From Phascolarctos cinereus (Eukaryota > Chordata > Mammalia > Diprotodontia > Phascolarctidae), in assembly GCF_002099425.1 (NCBI RefSeq), contig NW_018343953.1:7405501-7469500 (forward strand): a stretch of 64,000 bases of DNA. Direction: 5' to 3'. Both the position numbers and the translations under genes were made by a program. Positions within the stretch are counted from its first letter, which is position 1. Every line of letters starts with the position of its first letter. The notes beneath the pieces were generated by a model. That model saw only the letters and a program-made list of their open reading frames with translations, was not told the origin of the DNA and did not search any database. Positions 14,768 through 26,158 of the stretch are shown one piece after another.

Positions 14768-15577
14768 GGTGTTTCTTTATTCCCTGGCCTTTAAAGAGAT
14801 TGAGCTCTCCTGCTGGGGAACAGAGACTGACCCAAGCTTCTTGTGTTGGGAGCCTAGGTCTTGGTCACTGGCTGTTTGCTGGGGCCTCTTATGTTGGCAA
14901 TTGGAGGCTGTAGGTTTCTGGCAGCTTACCTCGTGTTGGGCTGGAATCAGCAAGGCTGGAACTTTCAGGCAATTCTAGGTTGCCTGCTTTTCCTTTCCTT
15001 TAGCTTTCTTCAGCTCCTTTTAGATGGGTGCTGCAGGGTGTTTATCTGCCTGGGGCCCCTGCAGTGTTGCTCCTCTTTCTGCTAATGCACTGGGAGATTC
15101 CTTTGGTAGAGTGCGAGGCACCTGGTGGTTTTCTGAGCTGGTTTCCACGGTTCCCCACCCTACTGAGGCACTCGGAGGTCCAGGTGTTGGTGTTTGCCTG
15201 CTCTACCACCTGGGCTTCAGGATTTCTTCACAATTGGAGGCTGTAGGGCTTCGACAGCTCACCTGGTGTTGGGCTGGAACCAGCAAGGCTGGGGCTTTAG
15301 GAAGCCTTTAGGTTGTTTTCTTCACCTCCTTTCAGATGAATGCTGCAGGGTACTTATCTGCCTGGGGCCCCTTGTAGTTCTGCCTCCCTTATTTTTGCTG
15401 AGGCACTGGGAGACCCATTTGCTGGGCTGCTGCACTGCTGCCCCTCTTTCTTCTAGTTCAGTGTTCCAGGGTTTTTTTTTTTTCTGGGTGATATTTTCTG
15501 GGTTTTCAGAGGTTGATAGGGGAGAGTGAGAGTGACTACCTTTTTATTCCGCCATCTTGGCTCCCAGAAGCGGAAGT
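14768..15577 (-). promoter_or_regulatory. L1-A 5' UTR / internal promoter with tandem monomers
   Basis: An 810-bp 5' UTR. Two tandem units begin at plus-strand 14898 and 15231 (spacing 333 bp), both with CAATTGGAGGCTGTAGG, GTGTTGGGCTGGAA(T/C)CAGCA, TTATCTGCCTGGGGCCCC and CACTGGGAGA. By eye they are roughly 80% alike over about 200 bases. A partial third unit may precede 14898. This resembles the monomer arrays of rodent L1 promoters. Short plus-strand frames here are shadows of the repeated unit. Confidence 0.82.
15549..15560 (-). promoter_or_regulatory. YY1-type site at the L1-A 5' end
   Basis: The minus strand reads CCAAGATGGCGG at about +18 to +29 from the L1 5' end. The YY1 core is AAGATGGCGG. 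Human L1 carries GGAGCCAAGATGGC followed by CGAATA at the same place; here the same GGAGCCAAGATGGC is followed by GGAATA. In human L1 this site sets the transcription start. Confidence 0.75.
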
Positions 15578-17283
15578 CCAAGGCCAACCTTTCTATCTGC
15601 ATGAGCGACCTTATTCCATCCCATCTCCTCTAACAGAGAGCACACTTTGTCATCTCTGCCGTATCACTAATCTTCAATATCACCCTGTCTATAGGCTCCT
15701 TCCTTACTGTCAACAAATATGTCCATGTCTCTCTCTCTCATCCTCAAAAAAACTCTCACTTGATCCTTCCACCCCAACTATCATCCTATATTTCTTCTGC
15801 CTAGAAAAGGCCATCTACAATAGCATGTCTCCACTTTTTTTTTTCTTATTCACTTCTTAACCCCTTACAATCTAGCTTCCTATCTCATAATTCCAACAAA
15901 ACTGCTCTCTCCAAAGTTACCAATGATCTCTTAATTGCCAGATCAAATGCCTTTTTCTCAAACTTCATTCTTGATCTCTCTGTAGACTTAGACACTCTTG
16001 TTACCCAATCCTTGATACTCTCTTCTCTCTGGGTTTTTGGGACTCCACTCTCTCCTGGTTCTCCTCACATCTATCTGACTATTCTTTCTTAGTCTCTTTT
16101 GCTGGATCTTCATTCAGATCATGCTCTTTAACTGTGGGTGTCCCACAGGATTCTGTCCTGGGCCCTCTTCTCGTCTCCCTCTACACTACTTCTCTTGGTG
16201 ATCCTATCAGCTCCCATGGATTTAATTACCATTTTTATGCTGATGATTCTCAAATCTGCCCTATCCTGCCTTAAGCTCTCTTCTGTCCTCCAGTCTTATA
16301 TCTCCATTTGCCTTTCAGACATTTCAACCTGGATGTCCAATAAACATCTTAAACTAAATGTGTTCAAAACCAAACCCATCATCTTTTTCCTTAAATCTTT
16401 CCTCATTCCTAACTTCACTATTACTATTGAGGGCAACATCATCCTCCAAGTGCTTGAAGTTCACAGCATAGGTATCATCCTCTACTCCTCAATATCTCTC
16501 ACCCCCATATTTAATCTGTCACAAGGTTTGTCAGTTTCAACTTTGAAACATCTCTCCATTATGCCCCTTTCTCTTCTCTGATCACCATCTTGGTGCAGGC
16601 CTTCATTTCCTCATGCCTGGGCTATTACAATAGCCTATTAGTGTGTCTGACTGCCTCAAGCCTCTCTCCATTCTGATCCATCCTCCTTTCAGCCATCAAA
16701 GTGGTTTTCCTTAAAGCATAGTTCTGACCATATCACCCCCCCCCCACTTAATAAACTCCAGTGGCTCCCTGTTGCCTCTAGGATCAAATATAAAATCTTC
16801 AGTTTAATGTTCAAAGCCTTTCATAATGTAGCCCCTCCTGCCTTTTTAATTTTCTTATATCTTACTCCCCTCCACATACTCTTCAATCCAGTTTCACTGG
16901 CCTTCTGCCATTTCTCAAATAAGGCATTCCATCTTTTGGTTCTGGGCATTTTCCTCTGGCTGTCTTCCATGCCTAGAATGCTCTCCCTCCTCATCTCCAT
17001 CTATTGGCTTTCTTTAAATCTCAACTAAAATCCTATCTTTTACAGGAAGCCTTTTCCAACCCCTCTAAATTCTGGTGTCTTCCCTATTTTAATTATTTAC
17101 TATTTGTCCTGTATATGGCTTGTTTCTAAATATTTATTTACTTGTTATCTCTTTCACCAGACTGTAAGCTCCTTGAAGGCAGGGGCTATCTGTTACCTCT
17201 TCTTTTAAATTATTCCTAGTCTTTAGCATAGTGCTAGGCATGTGGTAAAAGCTTAAAACTGTTTATTGACTGACTGATATGGC

Positions 17284-17964
17284 TAATTAACAGTGATTAA
17301 TTATGTCCTATCCCATCTTGCTAATGAAATAAAATCCCACCAGTTTTCTGTCATTGAGAAGGGAGCCGCAGCAGAAATGAATGGAACATTTATCCTAATC
17401 CCCATACTCAGAACCCATTCTGTATGTTTGATGCAGCATAAAAATATTTTTATGAAAAACAAAATAAAAGCCCCAAACTAGTAACTATTATTGAGCCCCT
17501 GCTGTGTACCATTAACAGGTCTTCTCTCCTTAACAGCTTATCAGAATTTCTGTGTTTCTTGTTATTGGATTCCTCACTAAAGTCTCAGCAATTTGGGTCC
17601 AGTAGGCTGCATAGATAGTACTGACTAAGGAGACATTCTTCTACTCTGTTCTGTTAAAGAGAATGAAACAACCACTGCACAAACTATTTCTTGTTGGAGT
17701 AAAAACTATGACTGATGAGGACAGCTGACTCCAGAAAGACAATGTAAGTTAAAATAGAGCAATGCCACATTAAAAATAAATAAGATTACCTCACACTTAT
17801 TTAACTCTTTCAGTTTTTTAAAGTGCCTTTGTGTCCATTCTTTTGTTTAATAAATTTAATAATTAATAATTTTAATAATTTGTTTTGTTTAATCAAAAAT
17901 CCAAGCACAGTTTATTTGAATAATATAATATTTTAAAGAATTATTGATGTTCAGTGTGCCCCAT
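17284..17964. other. No assignable feature
   Basis: No repeat that I can name. Bases 17845-17890 are a TTAATAATTAATAATTT-rich tract. The frame at 17293-17481 has no recognisable domain. Confidence 0.4.
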
Positions 17965-19076
17965 TTAACTATCCTCAACTCTTCTTTTTTCTTCATCCCC
18001 CCAAATCCAATCAATTGCTAAGTGTTGTTGGATTTACTTCTACAATATCTCTTAGATTTATTCCCTTCTCTCCAGTTCACACAAGCACCTCTATAGTTCA
18101 AGCCTCTGTCACCTTGTCTGAAATATTGCAACAACTTCATATTCAGACTCCAAGCTTCTCCTCTTTCTTTTTTCCCTTCCAACCCACTCTCCCTACTTAG
18201 CTTCCAAAACTATCTTTCTAAAATATGTCAGACAATGGCATTCCCCCACTTAAGAAACTTTGATGGTGTTCTGTTGCTTCTGGGGTAAAATGCAAATTCC
18301 TCAAGTTGTTGGCAGACCTCTTCACGATAAGCTCCAACATATATATTTTCTTGATGTTCTTAAAAATAAAACCCCAAAACTCTACCACTGTCCTCTGCTC
18401 ACATCAATCCCTCCTCCCCAACTCTTCCTTGTAAGAAATAAGTTTAGCCAAACAAATCAAACCATTGGTCATCCCTCCTTCCATACCTTTAGTATATACC
18501 TTGCTGAAAGGAGTGGGAGATGTGCTTCTGAAGTCATGATTAGTCACTTCTTGATTAGAGTTCTAAAGTCTTTTAGAGTTGTTTTCCTCTACTTTATTAT
18601 GCTCATTGTGTAAATCATTTTCCTAGTTTTGTATACTTCATTTTGCATTGATTTATACAAGTCTTCTCAAGTTTCTATGAATTCATTTTATCATTTCTTA
18701 TATGATTCCATTATATCCATATCATTTTGTTCAACAATTTCCCAACCAATGGATACCCATTTTATTTTTGTTCTTTGCTATGTAGTATACTTTTCCAGGC
18801 TTATTGCACATTACTCCCTTTTTTTTCACTCCAGTGGAACTGGCCCATTTGCTATTCCCTAAGCTTAATACTCTGTCTTTCACCTCTAGGCCATTGAATA
18901 GGCTGTCTCCTTGATCGGTGGCCCTGTCCCCCATCTCTGGAATGAACTTCTTTCTCATTACTACTTTTTAAAATCTCTGGCTTCATTCAGAGATTAGCTA
19001 ACCTACCTTTTCCAACAGGAAGCCTACCCTAATCTCCTGATTCCCCTAATTTTAGTGTTCTCATCCTCCTCAGATT
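17965..19076 (+). mobile_element. Older L2 copy split by an L1
   Basis: L2 sense sequence is in two blocks, about 17965-18344 (ATCCAATCAATTGCTAAGT, CTTCTACAATATCTCTTAG, CATTCCCCCACTTAAGAAAC) and 18783-19076 (CTTTTCCAGGCTTATTGCAC, GGCTGTCTCCTTGATCGGTG, CCCATCTCTGGAATGAACTT, CTTTTCCAACAGGAAGCCTA). The order and spacing follow the L2 C-terminal RT region. The copy lacks its 3' end. Confidence 0.7.
18345..18782 (-). mobile_element. Old L1 3' end, antisense, inside L2
   Basis: TTGTAAGAAATAAGTTTAGC, then CTAAAGTCTTTTAGAGTTGT, TTTATCATTTCTTATATGAT and CAACAATTTCCCAACCAATG follow the antisense order of the older L1 ends at 24630 and 27216 and of the ORF2 C-terminus. It separates the two halves of an L2, so it is younger than that L2 insertion. 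Confidence 0.7.
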
Positions 19077-19078
19077 AT

Positions 19079-19133
19079 TGTGTGTATATGTATATAGATA
19101 TAGATATATGTATGTATATCTATTTATATATAA
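19079..19133. repeat. TA/TG-rich microsatellite
   Basis: Imperfect TATATG/TAGATA units, for example TGTGTATATGTATATAGATA. Confidence 0.85.
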
Positions 19134-20039
19134 AACATCAGTTTCATTTTAGGTTTTTGGAGGAGGAGGGGAAGGGAAAGGGTAGTGGTATGATTTTTAA
19201 CATTCAGATCACATCAATTTTGAGTATGTTGTGGTAGCACAAAATTGGTTGAAACAATCTCTGCCAAATAGCTTTCCAGTTTCCTAGCAGTTCTTATCAA
19301 ATAGGGAAGTAGTTACTAAGGGTTTTTTTTTGTTGTTCTTCAAACCCCTTTAGCCAAAGAAAAGAAAATTGTGTTGTGAACCTTTAGGGCAAATATTGTT
19401 TTAGTTTATTCACTAACTGCTTAAAATAACTACAATGATCTCCTACAATTCTTTAAACATGTGCATATTTGATGTCACACATATTTATAACATAATTGGA
19501 CAATTTACTGTTTAAGGCACCATTAAAGAATTTTTAGCATTAACCCCTTGGACTATCATGGTGAATCCTGGTTCACAGATCACTAAATGGTAACCACTGG
19601 AATAGGGAGTTATTTCCTAGGTAATTTATATTCATGGGTCTATCAAACGTTGTTGATCCCAATCCTTTCATCAAATTTACCCATCCTATGTGGAATTCTC
19701 TCTCCTCCTGGAAGGTTTACTGATTCGATGAAACACTCTAATCTAAGGTGATAGTGGTTGATGCTGGTTCAATGTGTTATCTTTCCAAGATAATATTTCC
19801 AAGCTAACAGGGGCAATCATTCCCATTAGCTAAATAAAATGTGAGAGTTTCAGGTACCAAGTCAGAATCACTAGGGGGGAATCCTTCTTGGAGGGAAGTG
19901 GGGAGAAATGGTTAGTGCCTTTTTATTTCCCTCAAACTAAATAGGCAACTGCCTGCTTAATCAAGCAAAGTTGTCCTTAAATATAGAACCTCCTCACTCA
20001 CTTTTCTCTTTTTTATCCCTGAAGAACATGGACATATTA
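19134..20039. other. No assignable feature
   Basis: Moderately AT-rich unique-looking DNA. I see no exon or repeat. Confidence 0.4.
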
Positions 20040-20050
20040 GAAGAATTATT

Positions 20051-21007
20051 CTTTTTTATTTTTAATTTATTTATTTTTAGCTTTCAACATTCACTTACAT
20101 AAGATTTTGAGTTCCAAATTTTCTCCCCATCTCTCTCTTTCCCCCACCCCAAGACAGCATGCAATCTGATATAGGTTCTACATATACATTCATATTGAAC
20201 CTATTTTCACATTAGTCATGTCGTAAAGAATTAGAACCAATGGGAGAAACCACAAGAAAGAAGAAATAAACAGAAAAAGAAAAAAAAAGAGATGTCAAAT
20301 AATGGGCAAAGATTTGCATTCAGACTCCATAGTTCTTTTTCTAGATGTGGACATCATTTTCCATCATGAGTCCTTTGGAGTTGTCTTAGATCCTTGCATT
20401 GCTGAGAAAAGCTAAGTCAATCAAAGTTAGTGATCTAACATTGTGGCTGTTACTGTGTACAATGTTCTCCTGGTTCTGCTCACTTCACTCAGCATCAATT
20501 CATTTAAGTCTTTGCAGGTTTTTCTGAAGTCTGCCTGCTCATCATTTCTTAGAGCACAATAGTATTCCATTACATTCATACACCACAACTTGCTCAGCCA
20601 TTCTCCAACTGATGGGCATCCCTTCAATTTCCAATTCTTTGCCACCACAGAAAGAGCTGCTATAAATATTTTTTGTACAGGAGGGTCCTTTTCGCATTTG
20701 TATGTCCTCTTTGGGATACAGACCTAGAAGTGGTATTGCTGGGTCAAAGGATTACATTTTTGTAGCCCTTTGGGCATAGTTTCAAATTGTTCTCCAGAAT
20801 AGTTGGATCAGTTCATAACTCCACTAACAATGCATTAGTATTCCAATTTTCCCTCACCTTCTGCAGCATTAATTATGTTCTTGTTTTGTCTTGTTAGCCT
20901 ATTTGATAGGTGTGATGTGGTACCTCAGAGTTATTTTGATTTGCATTTCTCTAATCAGTTTCTCTAATCAAGAGCATTTTTTCATGTGATTGTAGATAGC
21001 TTTAATT
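20051..21007 (-). mobile_element. 5'-truncated L1, antisense
   Basis: It covers the 3' UTR and ORF2 C-terminus. The minus-strand frame 20648-20427 reads KNWKLKGCPSVGEWLSKLWC, close to the same stretch of L1-A. Perfect 11-bp target duplications GAAGAATTATT flank it (20040-20050 and 21008-21018). Near its 5' end TTTCTCTAATCA is duplicated (about 20946-20970). Confidence 0.93.
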
Positions 21008-21018
21008 GAAGAATTATT

Positions 21019-22477
21019 TTTGTTGCTTTTTGTAGCCCTTGTATCACTTCTTTAATTACTTTCCTTTGTAGTCTCCCAGTTTGGATTTAGAAAGTTAATT
21101 CTAACTAAAATATGTTTGATTAGAGTATTAAATATAATCAGTCATTTGAAAGTGAACATAGGCATAGGCATAGGCAGGTCTTTGGCATTAAGGTATGTTA
21201 GTTACTATCGTAATAATTTAACCAGATTTCAGATTTAGTGATTTGTTTTAATGAATTGTATTTAAAACTCCCAAATGAAATGCAACCTGTAAATGATTGT
21301 TTTATGTAAATAGGACATGTCATATAACTGCAAAACATTAATACATGTAAAAGTTATTTTTATCAGTACTTCTTCAAGTTATTTTTCTTGAGATTAAATA
21401 TTTTGGGGAGCAAAAAGTTCTAGAAAGGAAATTAAACTTGGGCCTTTCAGATAGTGGAGCTTTTTAAGGGACTTAGTTCAGTTTTATGCCAATAAAAGAA
21501 GATACTGATCAGAAAAAGCAATTAGATTTGGTTTTCTGCCTGAGCAGAATTGTCAAGAAAAACTAAGAACCTAAGGGCAGGGGGGACATTGTGCAGATGG
21601 TATTCATAAAACTAGGGAAGATTAAATCTGGAGCCATGTTATAACACTGCCTTCTCTGACACATTTGTTGCAATCTAATCGCCTCATTTCTGCCTGATAA
21701 CTGAAGCATAGGTTTGGAGTTCTGTACTGCAGACAATTAAAAACTCAACACCAGCATATTTTTTCATGAGTTTACAAATAGGCAGTTGGCTTCATATGGG
21801 TAATTTGATTTCTTTTGAATTTTATCATAATCACAAGTGGCTTTTGCTAGACATCTTGTTCTTTGTAATATGATTTGCCTTTAACTAAAATGCAATTCCT
21901 TTCAATCACTTTAATTTACTCCAGGACATTTGGTTGAAAAATTCAATAGCTAGCTCTTCCTTGGGAAAAGATAAATAGCCTATGTTTGAGAAAAGATTAT
22001 TTTTTAAAAAATAGATAAAACAGACTTGTTTGTAGAAGATGAAAGAAAATTGCATTTGCCATAGACCTTGAGTTAGAAGTTAACAGAAAGCAAACAAAGG
22101 TAAAATTGGGCCTTAGTTCTCAGATAAATATAAGCTAGTTTTTATTAAAATGATACTTTGAAAAATTGTTGAGTAATTTGTAGAAAAATTGATTGCTACT
22201 CAGTATAATGCGATACAATCCTTTATATTGATTAAAACCTATATTCCTAAATTTGATCTGCTGATAGGTATTCTAACGAATGACCAGAGAATACTATTGA
22301 AATTGAGAGAGAAACATTTATGCCAATATCTTTTTACATTGGCTGGAAGTAATATAAATGTCAAATTGACCCTGACTAGAGCTAAACACAACGGTGAATC
22401 CACTGGAAGATTCTCTTGAAGTGTTCAGAGTTTAAAAGCTTTGTATAATTTTGAAGTTTCCAAAACATATCCATACA
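21019..22477. other. Unassigned; candidate conserved non-coding DNA
   Basis: No repeat signature in 1.4 kb. The stretch 21600-21910 is rich in AT homeodomain-like cores (CAATTAAAA, TAATTTGAT, CTTTAATTTACTCC) without low-complexity bias, the look of constrained non-coding DNA, but I cannot show conservation. Confidence 0.3.
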
Positions 22478-22650
22478 TTATTTGACTCAGTCATCACAAA
22501 TACCTATGAGGGAGGTTGGGCAAGTATTATTCCCATTTTATAGATGAAGAAACTAAAGTTCGGAGAGATGAGGTAATTTGCCCTAAGTCACAAGCGGATG
22601 AAGAGGGGAGCCAGGAGCAGAATGCAGTACTAGAAGGCATCCATCCACTA
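22478..22650 (-). mobile_element. MIR/CORE-SINE, antisense
   Basis: CCCATTTTATAGATGAAGAA followed by ACTAAAGTTCGGAGAGATGA and GGTAATTTGCCCTAAGTCAC is the standard antisense MIR core. Confidence 0.75.
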
Positions 22651-22687
22651 GATGATGACTCAGGGCATTTACTCTTAACTCTACATC

Positions 22688-23435
22688 TCATTGCTTTGAC
22701 CTATCAATCAATAAACATTTGTTAAGTGCCTACTGTGTGCCAGGCACTATGCCAAATACTGTGTATATAAAAAGAGGCAGATGGTCCCTGCCTTCAAGGA
22801 ATTTACAATCTAATGGGGAAACAACATGTTAATGAATATGTAACAAAGCAAGCTATATACAGGTGATAAATGGAAAATAATTAACAGAGGGAAGGCATTA
22901 GAATTAAGAGGGATTGGGAAAGGCTTCCTATAGAAGGTGGGATTTTAATTTGGAATTTAAAGGAAGCCAGGGAGTTCAGTCATCAGAGTGGAGGAGAGTG
23001 GGCATGGGTGCAGACAACCAGAGAACAATGGCTGGAGCCAAGAACTGGAGTATTTTGTTCACGTAACAGCTAGGAGGCCAGTGTCACTGGGTCAAAGAAT
23101 GTGTGTTAGGGAGTAAAGTATAAGAGCACTTGAAAAGTAGGAGGGGCCTAGGCTGAGAAGGGCTTTGAATACCAAACAGAACATTTTGCATTTGCTCTGG
23201 AAGACAATAGGAAGTCACTAGCGTTTATTGAGAAAGGGGGTAATGTGATCAGACCTGCACTTCAGGAAAATCACTTTAGTGGCTCGTGGGAGTGGGGAAA
23301 GCCTTGAGGCAGGCTGACTCAGCAGGAGGCTGTTGCCCTACTCAAAGCCTAAAGTGATGAGGACCTGCACCAGAACAGCAGTGTCACAGGAGAAAGGGGA
23401 GCATGTTTGAGAGTGATGACTTTCAGACACTTTTT
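22688..23435 (-). mobile_element. L2 3' part, antisense
   Basis: It begins with the reverse of the L2 end (TCAATCAATAAACATTTGTT, AGTGCCTACTGTGTGCCAGG). It continues through CTGCCTTCAAGGAATTTACA, AGGAGGCCAGTGTCACTGGG, GGGCTTTGAATACCAAACAG, GGTAATGTGATCAGACCTGC and ACTTCAGGAAAATCACTTTA. In reverse these are the RT C-terminal coding and 3' regions also present in sense at 16580-17283. Confidence 0.85.
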
Positions 23436-23699
23436 GGGTGAGATTCATCAGTCCATTTTCCTCTGTGCATAACTATCTACAAATAGCCAAATGAGTCTAT
23501 TGAAATCCTAAGCACAATTGGAGGCCTAGCTCAAGTCACATTCCTTTCTGAAGTTCTGTCTTTATGCTTTTATTCATCCTAGCTCTTTTTACAAATAAGG
23601 AAACTGAGGCAAACAGGGTTTGCCTCAAAACAGGGGTGAATGGGGTATTCAGGGAAGACTAGCACCTCCATTGTGAGAGCTTGCTGAGTCCTTTTCAGG

Positions 23700-24142
23700 G
23701 CTTCCCATCCACCCAACTCTTACCTGTAGCTCCAAAAAGCTGCAGCTCAGTGACCATCCCCCAGTAAAACTCTCTCAGTAGATGGGCTAAACCAGGTGGA
23801 GGGTAACCAACAAGCCTGCAACCCATCAGTGAGTTGGGAGGATGTCTCTACCCCAAGCAAGTGAAGACTTTTCCGGGCAGAATGGACAGATGAGAACAAT
23901 TTGTTCCAGTGGACATAAAAGCAGCTGAAGCAGGTGCTGTGAAGCACTTAGAGCTTGGACAGACATTGAAAATGTCAAGGTCATCCACTGCATTCTGGGT
24001 CATCACCAATCATCTTGACTTTTGTCTTGTCACTGCACTTCAATGACTAGAAGAGGGAGGCTAATGACTTAAATCCATTTCACTTGCAAGTTAAGAAATC
24101 ACCTGGTCATTGGTCCTCTTTGAAAAGAAGGATGAACAACAA
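23700..24142 (+). mobile_element. SINE, class 4 (long form)
   Basis: The element contains AACAAGCCTGCAACCCATCA, GGCAGAATGGACAGATGAGA, AGCAGCTGAAGCAGGTGCTG, AAGGTCATCCACTGCATTCT, CATCTTGACTTTTGTCTTGT and the tail TGGTCCTCTTTGAAAAGAAG with ACAACAA. The same tail runs in reverse at 44829. I recall it as a common marsupial interspersed repeat; its 5' limit is uncertain. Confidence 0.65.
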
Positions 24143-24144
24143 TT

Positions 24145-24555
24145 CATCCTTGAGAGTCCCACAATCTGCCTTCTCTGTTTCTATTCTAAGTCACCAAATA
24201 CTGAGTCTACAACAAACTCCTATACTAATTTCAGTTGGGCCCGCAATTCTTTTATTAATTGATTCCCATAGTGTCTTCTCTTCTTAAATTCCTGCTCCAC
24301 CTAATTATACTCTTTCTCCGAAGATCTAAGAGACCTCACTATCTATTTTACTAGGAACATTAAGAACATCCATCATAAGCTCCCCCATTTCCTTTCCTTC
24401 ACACTTAAAAATTTTTCTGTATCTCCACCTTGTCTCCTTTGCTCTAGTTTCAGAGGATACAATATCTAACCCCTCTGCTGGTATTCTTGATCCATCTCCT
24501 TCCATCTCTGTCAGGCACCATCATGCCCCATTAATCATTCCCCCTTTTCTTGTCT
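24145..24555 (+). mobile_element. L2 internal fragment
   Basis: Pyrimidine-rich sense L2 with CTTTCTCCGAAGATCTAAGA, CATCCATCATAAGCTCCCCC and CTTGATCCATCTCCTTCCAT, corresponding to the region between endonuclease and RT (compare 6470-6760). Its 3' half is absent. Confidence 0.6.
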
Positions 24556-24557
24556 AC

Positions 24558-24629
24558 TACCTTGGGTCATCTAAGTGGTATAGTGGATTAATCGAGGGGC
24601 CTGGAGTTAGGAAGACCTGCCACCTAGCT
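24558..24629 (+). mobile_element. tRNA-type SINE head fragment with inverted end
   Basis: GGTCATCTAAGTGGTATAGT and GGCCTGGAGTTAGGAAGACC are a class 1/2 head in sense. They run straight into GCCACCTAGCT, the reverse complement of the same head (AGCTAGGTGGC). Confidence 0.55.
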
Positions 24630-25110
24630 ATTATTTTTTTATATTTTTTGTTAATCTGAACTTAATAAACATTAACAAATATGATTTTTACTTCATACAA
24701 AGAACAGAAAAATATAAATATATACAGATATGTCTGTGTGTATATATGCATATATATGTAAAATTTTAACATAGTAGTTCTAATAATACTCTGCTTGTCT
24801 GTGAACCTTTCTGAACTTCCTTCTGCTCTCTTCTGTGTATTTTTAATGTTTATTGACTCTTTCTTTTCTCTTTTTTGTTTTACTCTCCACCCCTAGCTTT
24901 TCCCCATGACTCCCCTTGCCTTTAAAAAAAAAAAGGGCTTTTGTAACAAATAAGTATAGTAAGGCAAAACAAATCCACACATTGGCTATGTCTAAAAATG
25001 TCTCACTCTACTCATCTAGTCCATCATCTCTCTGCCAGGAGGTAGGAAGGATGATTCATCAACAAGCTTTTGAAGCCATGATTGGACGTCTGTTTCAGTT
25101 GTTTTTTTCT
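24630..25110 (-). mobile_element. Old L1 3' end, antisense
   Basis: An AT-rich 3' UTR including a TATATATG tract (24712-24765), then TGTAACAAATAAGTATAGTA, GGCAAAACAAATCCACACAT, GGCTATGTCTAAAAATGTCT and TTGAAGCCATGATTGGACGT. It shares order with 18345-18782 and 27216-27658, an L1 lineage distinct from L1-A. Confidence 0.65.
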
Positions 25111-25264
25111 TCCACTTATAAAAATGATAAACCTGTACTAAATGATCGTGCAGGTGTCTTCAGCTCCAAAATTCTATGAAGTACTATGCTATTTTATATA
25201 TCTCGGTAATATTCTTGCCTTCTAATAAAAGCCTATATAACCAATATATATGTTCAGCTTATCC

Positions 25265-25580
25265 CAGAATTCTAGAACCTCAGAGCTAGAAAGAACATGA
25301 AAGACCAACTTACAGGCCAAACCGTACCTGAACCCCTCTACAACACAGTCAACAAATGTTCATCCAGTCTTTGCTTAAAGACCTCACATGAGGGGGAGCC
25401 AAGTTTCTCCCAAAAAAGCTCAGCCCATTTGGGATAGCTCTAGTTGTTAGGAAGTTTTTCCTTATATCATGCCTGCTTGTTTCTCTGTAACTCGTAATTC
25501 TGAGTCCTATAGCCACATAGAACAAGTCCAACCTTTCTTTTCCATGACAATCCTTCATCTACTTGAAGACAATTTACCTT
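25265..25580 (-). mobile_element. L3/CR1 LINE 3' end, antisense
   Basis: GAATTCTAGAACCTCAGAGC, TTTGCTTAAAGACCTCACAT, GGGATAGCTCTAGTTGTTAG, GAAGTTTTTCCTTATATCAT, GAACAAGTCCAACC and ACTTGAAGACAATTTACC. In reverse this is the C-terminal coding and terminal part typical of CR1/L3 elements (compare the sense copy at 30100). Confidence 0.72.
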
Positions 25581-25984
25581 ATTGAGTTTATAATACATTA
25601 AAAACCCCAGAACTTTATTTTGTCTCCTAGATCTTTTTCTGTTTTGTGTATCATCATTATACTATATAGAATTTACAGTAATTTTTCCTCCCAGAACAGA
25701 CTGATGTTCATACCTTCCTGTTTGATGTCATCTCCTTGTTTAGAACACATTAGTGGTTGTGCTAGTAAGTCCAGATCAGTATGATGCTACTTCTAGACCT
25801 CTGAAGTAACTCTGATTTGTTGAACTAAAAGGAGTTATTTATTAGTAAGAAGAAATGTCATTCAAGTCACAGTAGTAACTTATGCTTTTCCTGACTGTTA
25901 AAACAAGTGTATTCGTTGACCTGCGAACAACTCTTGGAGGAGGAGAAAGATGTTTAATTTGAAAAATAGGATCATTGTCTTAAA
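25581..25984. other. No assignable feature
   Basis: Possibly a decayed upstream continuation of the L3/CR1 copy, but I cannot anchor it. Confidence 0.3.
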
Positions 25985-26158
25985 TCTGGATGGAACCTTA
26001 GAGATCATAGGATTATAGACTGAGAATTACAAAGAATAAAGTCCAGAGTGATTAATTTACTTTCCCAAGGTCACACAAATATGGAAGTGGCAGAGTCAGT
26101 ATTTGAACTCACGTATCCCAAATCCAAAGTTTTTTCAACTGCACCACAATGTCTCTCT
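25985..26158 (-). mobile_element. SINE, class 3, antisense
   Basis: GAGATCATAGGATTATAGAC, TTTCCCAAGGTCACACAAAT, GGCAGAGTCAGTATTTGAAC and AACTGCACCACAATG are the antisense THER1/MIR order. Confidence 0.75.

Noticed and set aside
14745-15529. Series of Cys/Trp/Leu-rich plus-strand frames
   Set aside because: Antisense translation of the L1-A 5' UTR; similar segments in neighbouring frames simply reflect the tandem monomers.
16138-16581. 147-codon plus-strand frame that could pass for a host gene
   Set aside because: Its residues (LSDISTWMSNKHLKLN and neighbours) are the RT thumb region of an L2 LINE, and the flanking DNA is L2.
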